Shown: positions 6,685 to 9,386 of the stretch, in pieces
How positions within the stretch are numbered: position 1 is the first letter of the stretch
How the letters are laid out: every line of letters starts with the position of its first letter
Source of the DNA: Candidatus Fibrimonadales bacterium
GTDB lineage: Bacteria > Fibrobacterota > Fibrobacteria > Fibrobacterales > Fibrobacteraceae
Length of the DNA stretch: 9,386 bases
Assembly: GCA_009777135.1 (NCBI GenBank)
Contig: WRMM01000057.1
Coordinates: 1-9,386 of the forward strand
Direction of reading: 5' to 3'
Notes under the pieces: generated by a model
Told to the model about the DNA's origin: nothing
What the model saw: the letters and a program-made list of their open reading frames with translations, nothing else
Databases searched by the model: none
Translations under genes and position numbers: made by a program

Positions 6685-7648
6685 CATTTATCTTGGCAAA
6701 GACTTGCCATGGGGAACAGGCCTTGCAGTACTTTCTGCTCGGCAGGTTCAAAAACCTAAAGAAACCGTTTTATATATAGAGAACGAAGTTAGCGGTGCAG
6801 GCTATGACCTCATAAAAAATGACAGCGAAATTTTATTAAGGCAAATAGACGTAGAGAATTTATTTTCTGATTTAGGGGATAATGGTATTTGCCATCATTT
6901 GTATAAAATTCTTAAAAGCCCGGCTTCAAAAGCAAATCTGCTGCGTTTGGCGCTATTGTACAAAGAAGGTGGCGTTTATCTGGATACCGATACAATAACG
7001 GTTAAACCTTGGGATGATTTGCTGCAATATAAAGGTTTTTGCGGGCAAGAACCGCTTGCGCTTCCGCAAAGTCTACTTGATTTTCCACGTGTTAAATCAG
7101 CAAATCCCTTTCTTTATGTAGCTGCAGGATTGCGCTATGCTTGGAGTTTTTTGTGCGCAAATGCACCGCATGGAGAGCAGATTTTTAGATTGGCAGAAGA
7201 CTTTTTCAATTTGGCGGTAAGCAATGCCGTGCTTGCTTCCGAACCAAAAAATAAATTGATAAAAGATGCTTTTGCCGCAATAAATGAAATGAGCAAAGAA
7301 GAACAGCTTAGGCGGTTTCGCTTGGGTACCCGTCTTTTGCAGCAGATGACCAAAAATAAAACTTCGGAGAATATGAAAGTATTGCCGCCAGCATATTTCT
7401 TTCCAGTAGGTCCTAATGTTTTCCGCCATATATTTAACGAAGGTTCTGCCAAACGCTTAAATAAAATTTTATTGCCGCAAACACGGGTTGTGCATTGGTA
7501 TAACGGTATTGAAAAAATATATTTGCATCAGCGATTTAATCAAAAATGGATAGAAGAAAATTCAACTACTGCTTTTGCTGAACTGGCACGGAATGTATTG
7601 GCGCACACTTCTGTTGCATCAAAAACTTATTCTCAGTTGCCCTTTTAA
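6662..7648 (+). CDS. GT32-like glycosyltransferase with DXD motif (paralogue 2)
   Basis: This 328-residue enzyme is the second DXD sugar-transferase of the GT32/OCH1-like type. MIPNRVFFIYLG opens the fold, EGGVYLDTDTITV near 102-114 holds the DTD motif (D108-D110), PHGEQIFR lies near 165 and VVHWYNG near 280. It aligns end to end with the gene at 4888. There is a short deletion near residue 42, a five- to six-residue insertion near 137 (LDFPRV region) and a longer C-terminal tail. The substitution pattern keeps all recognisable catalytic motifs, so both copies look functional. The start overlaps the previous stop as ATGA. Two paralogues with an unrelated transferase between them suggest duplication followed by specialisation for different linkages or acceptors (inference). 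A seven-T run (6678-6684) lies in codons 6-8. Confidence 0.85.
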   Translation: MIPNRVFFIYLGKDLPWGTGLAVLSARQVQKPKETVLYIENEVSGAGYDLIKNDSEILLRQIDVENLFSDLGDNGICHHLYKILKSPASKANLLRLALLYKEGGVYLDTDTITVKPWDDLLQYKGFCGQEPLALPQSLLDFPRVKSANPFLYVAAGLRYAWSFLCANAPHGEQIFRLAEDFFNLAVSNAVLASEPKNKLIKDAFAAINEMSKEEQLRRFRLGTRLLQQMTKNKTSENMKVLPPAYFFPVGPNVFRHIFNEGSAKRLNKILLPQTRVVHWYNGIEKIYLHQRFNQKWIEENSTTAFAELARNVLAHTSVASKTYSQLPF

Positions 7649-7651
7649 TTT

Positions 7652-7660
7652 TTCTATCTT
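7652..7660 (+). promoter_or_regulatory. TTCTAYMTT motif (TTCTATCTT), candidate -10, before the flippase gene
   Basis: TTCTATCTT lies in the 19-base gap after the stop of the second GT32-like gene and seven bases before the ATG at 7668. This copy is outside coding sequence, so its match to the three other plus-strand copies is not forced by an encoded protein. No Shine-Dalgarno site is seen. Confidence 0.45.
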
Positions 7661-7667
7661 ATTCTAA

Positions 7668-9086
7668 ATGCTACGTAATTCCTTAGAAATCGATAAAAGA
7701 TTTCTGTTCAAAAGCACTTTGTACAATTTTTTAGGTACTGCGCTTAAAGTTGCAGCTCCTGTATTTACAATTATTTTGGCTAGGATTTTTGGAAAAGAAG
7801 CTTTTGGAATTTTTATTGGAATGCAATTATGGATGCTCACTTTGAGCCGAGTAGCCGTGTTTGGCTTAGACAAGGGATTAAACTGGTTTTTGCCACAAAA
7901 CAATGTGAACAACCGTCCATTGCATTTGGGGTTTAATGAGTCTCTTAATCGTTCGGTTATTATATCAGTTATTATTTTTGCCGCTTTATTTATGTGCGCT
8001 ATATTTGGCTTGCATAAATATTCCGAAAGCCTTGCCACATTGTCTTCTACGGAACTGTCCATTTACGCCTTATCAATTATACCTTGGGCAGCCTTGCATA
8101 TTTTTGGTGGAACGGCTGAAGGCATTCGCAAACCGCAATACAGAATGTTTATAACCGACTGTTCTGTATATGCGTTTGCGCCACTTGTATCCATTGCATT
8201 TTATTTTGCCAGTATTCCTTATGCGTTACCTGCCGGGCTTTTAATAGCAAATGTTCTTGGCTGCCTTATATATATTCCACTGCTTCCGTTTTCCTTAAAA
8301 ATCTCCAGAAATAAAATACCAAAAGAACTTTTGATTTATTCCATACCACGAGGATTTTCAGAAGTAGTAGCCACCTTTTTAATGCGCGTTGACGTGTGGA
8401 TGGTTTTATTGCTGCTTGGACCAGGAGAAGCGGGCGTTTATGCGGTTATGGTTACTATTTCCAACGGACTCCGCACCATTCGCCAAAGCTATACGCCAAT
8501 CCTGCTGCCCGTTATAGCGGGAATGAACAAAGAAAGGCTTAACACGGATTTAAAGCCAGTATTTTCCTATTGCGTAAATATGGTAACGCTTATACAACTG
8601 GCTATAGGATTTTTTATAGTACTGTTTCCAGAGCAAGTTCTTATGCTTGCTGGAAAGGATTTTATTGTTCAGCCAGAAACTTTGGGCATTCTTTTATTTG
8701 CTCATTTGTTCGGCGGATTTTTTTTGCTTACTGGCGCGGTACTTAATGGGATTGGCAAAAGCTTATATACATTAAAAATGGACCTTGCTTCACTAAGCGT
8801 GGCTTTTCTTGTGAATTATTTTTTGATTCCTGTTTGGGGTTTGCCGGGAGCGGCGCTTTCTACATTGGCATTTATTTTATTGCAGTCTATTTGGAATAAT
8901 GTTTATCTTTTCAAGCTTAATTTAAGGCTCTATTCCAAAAAAGTAATCCCTTATATGGTATGGTCTATCTTTCTTTTGGCGGTTTATATTTTGTTGCCGA
9001 ATTTTCCGCTTGAGCTTTGGCAAAAAATAACATTTTATATTGTAGCGATATGCGGTTTGGTGGCAACATGGCGAATTTTCCGATAA
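7668..9086 (+). CDS. wzx: Wzx-type oligosaccharide flippase (MOP/MATE superfamily)
   Basis: This 472-residue integral membrane protein should flip undecaprenyl-linked oligosaccharide from the cytoplasmic to the periplasmic face. It has about 12-14 hydrophobic segments spread along its length. The N-terminal LFKSTLYNFLGTALKVAAPV and ILARIFGKEAFGIF (about 13-50) are typical of the polysaccharide biosynthesis/RfbX group, as is FGLDKGLNWFLPQ near 65-77. PRGFSEVVATFLMRVDVWM, LGPGEAGVYAV and LRTIRQSYTPILLPVIAGM, roughly 225-285, match the conserved second-half opening of these transporters. The C-terminal half carries WGLPGAALSTL near 387. The length is normal. The start follows the upstream stop by 19 bases, has no Shine-Dalgarno site and carries the TTCTATCTT motif. 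The gene overlaps the next by 19 bases. A flippase with adjacent glycosyltransferases indicates a Wzx-dependent route, but no Wzy polymerase is visible. Confidence 0.88.
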   Translation: MLRNSLEIDKRFLFKSTLYNFLGTALKVAAPVFTIILARIFGKEAFGIFIGMQLWMLTLSRVAVFGLDKGLNWFLPQNNVNNRPLHLGFNESLNRSVIISVIIFAALFMCAIFGLHKYSESLATLSSTELSIYALSIIPWAALHIFGGTAEGIRKPQYRMFITDCSVYAFAPLVSIAFYFASIPYALPAGLLIANVLGCLIYIPLLPFSLKISRNKIPKELLIYSIPRGFSEVVATFLMRVDVWMVLLLLGPGEAGVYAVMVTISNGLRTIRQSYTPILLPVIAGMNKERLNTDLKPVFSYCVNMVTLIQLAIGFFIVLFPEQVLMLAGKDFIVQPETLGILLFAHLFGGFFLLTGAVLNGIGKSLYTLKMDLASLSVAFLVNYFLIPVWGLPGAALSTLAFILLQSIWNNVYLFKLNLRLYSKKVIPYMVWSIFLLAVYILLPNFPLELWQKITFYIVAICGLVATWRIFR

Positions 9087-9386
9087 AAACTGTTCTTTTC
9101 TGCGCCCTGCTTTGCGCAACCGCATTTTCCCAAACTTTTTCCATTGAAGCGGGCGCAAATAGTTTTTTGGGCGATTTGCAAAAAGAAATCAAAACTGCTC
9201 CTTATGGAGGCATAGGCTTTGAACTTGGGCTTTCTGATTATACATCCGGGTATTTGCAAGGCTCATACAGTTATTTGAATTTGAAGAGCAATAAGGATTT
9301 CCATGGACTGCATCAATTTATAGGCAGAGCGGGTCTTGAAACTCCTGAACGTTTGTTTAGTTTTGCTTCCGTTGGGCTTGGAATAA
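9068..9386 (+). CDS. Exported protein, probable outer-membrane beta-barrel (N-terminal 106 residues, runs off the right edge)
   Basis: The frame is open from ATG 9068 to the window end. Residues 1-22 form a Sec-type signal peptide: a short basic start (MANFPIK), a hydrophobic core (TVLFCALLCATAF) and a likely cleavage after AFS before QTF. The mature part begins with SIEAGANSFLGDLQKE and continues with alternating polar/hydrophobic, aromatic- and glycine-rich segments (YGGIGFELGLSDYTSGYLQGSY region, then FIGRAGLE and FSFASVGLG). These look like successive amphipathic beta strands, as in small OmpA/OmpW-like barrels, though I cannot name a family. The ATG lies inside the end of the flippase gene, in another frame, with a weak GGTGG five bases upstream and none of the TANNTT motif. 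A role in exporting or anchoring the glycan, or no relation to it at all, are both possible. Confidence 0.6.
   Translation, partial: MANFPIKTVLFCALLCATAFSQTFSIEAGANSFLGDLQKEIKTAPYGGIGFELGLSDYTSGYLQGSYSYLNLKSNKDFHGLHQFIGRAGLETPERLFSFASVGLGI

Noticed and set aside
7646..7667. A transcription terminator between the second GT32-like gene and the flippase gene
   Set aside because: The short gap is T-rich but contains no GC-rich stem, so there is no support for an intrinsic terminator.
7664..8062. Leftward 132-codon open frame inside the flippase gene
   Set aside because: It is antisense to well-supported flippase coding sequence and has no domain features of its own.

Overview
The window is an AT-rich stretch of bacterial chromosome holding a cell-surface glycan locus. 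It contains eight protein genes in two divergent blocks, packed with almost no intergenic space. The organism is most likely Gram-negative: the last gene encodes a signal-peptide-bearing protein that looks like an outer-membrane beta-barrel. A T/F/Q-type signal cleavage region, low GC and frequent lack of Shine-Dalgarno sites would fit several phyla, and I cannot assign one from the sequence alone.

Left block, transcribed leftwards from about 4860 to beyond base 1. It runs: a UDP-glucuronate 4-epimerase-type SDR; a large polytopic membrane protein that joins a YidC/Oxa1-like N-terminal module to a C-terminal sulfatase/LtaS-fold transferase domain; a membrane-anchored CDP-glycerol glycerophosphotransferase-like enzyme (TagB/TagF type); and the start of a 2-aminoethylphosphonate:pyruvate aminotransferase (PhnW) that runs off the left edge. 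Genes 2-4 of this block each have a Shine-Dalgarno sequence. Two of the junctions are 4-base ATGA overlaps, so translational coupling is likely.

Right block, transcribed rightwards from 4888. It runs: two paralogous GT32-like (DXD) glycosyltransferases that sandwich an unrelated GT-A-type glycosyltransferase with a DDD motif; a Wzx-type oligosaccharide flippase; and the beginning of the outer-membrane beta-barrel candidate. None of the first four genes has a recognisable Shine-Dalgarno site.

Taken together, the genes suggest synthesis of a glucuronate- or galacturonate-containing oligosaccharide, its export by the flippase, and decoration with a phospho- or phosphono-substituent (2-aminoethylphosphonate and/or glycerophosphate/phosphoethanolamine). 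No polymerase, initiating transferase, PEP mutase or ligase lies inside the window, so this is part of a larger locus.

The least expected signals are these. First, a TANNTT hexamer, usually within TTCTAYMTT, sits 6-7 bases before the ATG of all five genes that open a block or follow in the right block without a Shine-Dalgarno site. That is the geometry expected of a -10 box driving leaderless mRNA. Second, the YidC-like module fused to a sulfatase-fold transferase appears to lack the conserved groove arginine. Third, a phosphonate aminotransferase is coupled to teichoic-acid-type transferases in what looks like a Gram-negative surface locus.
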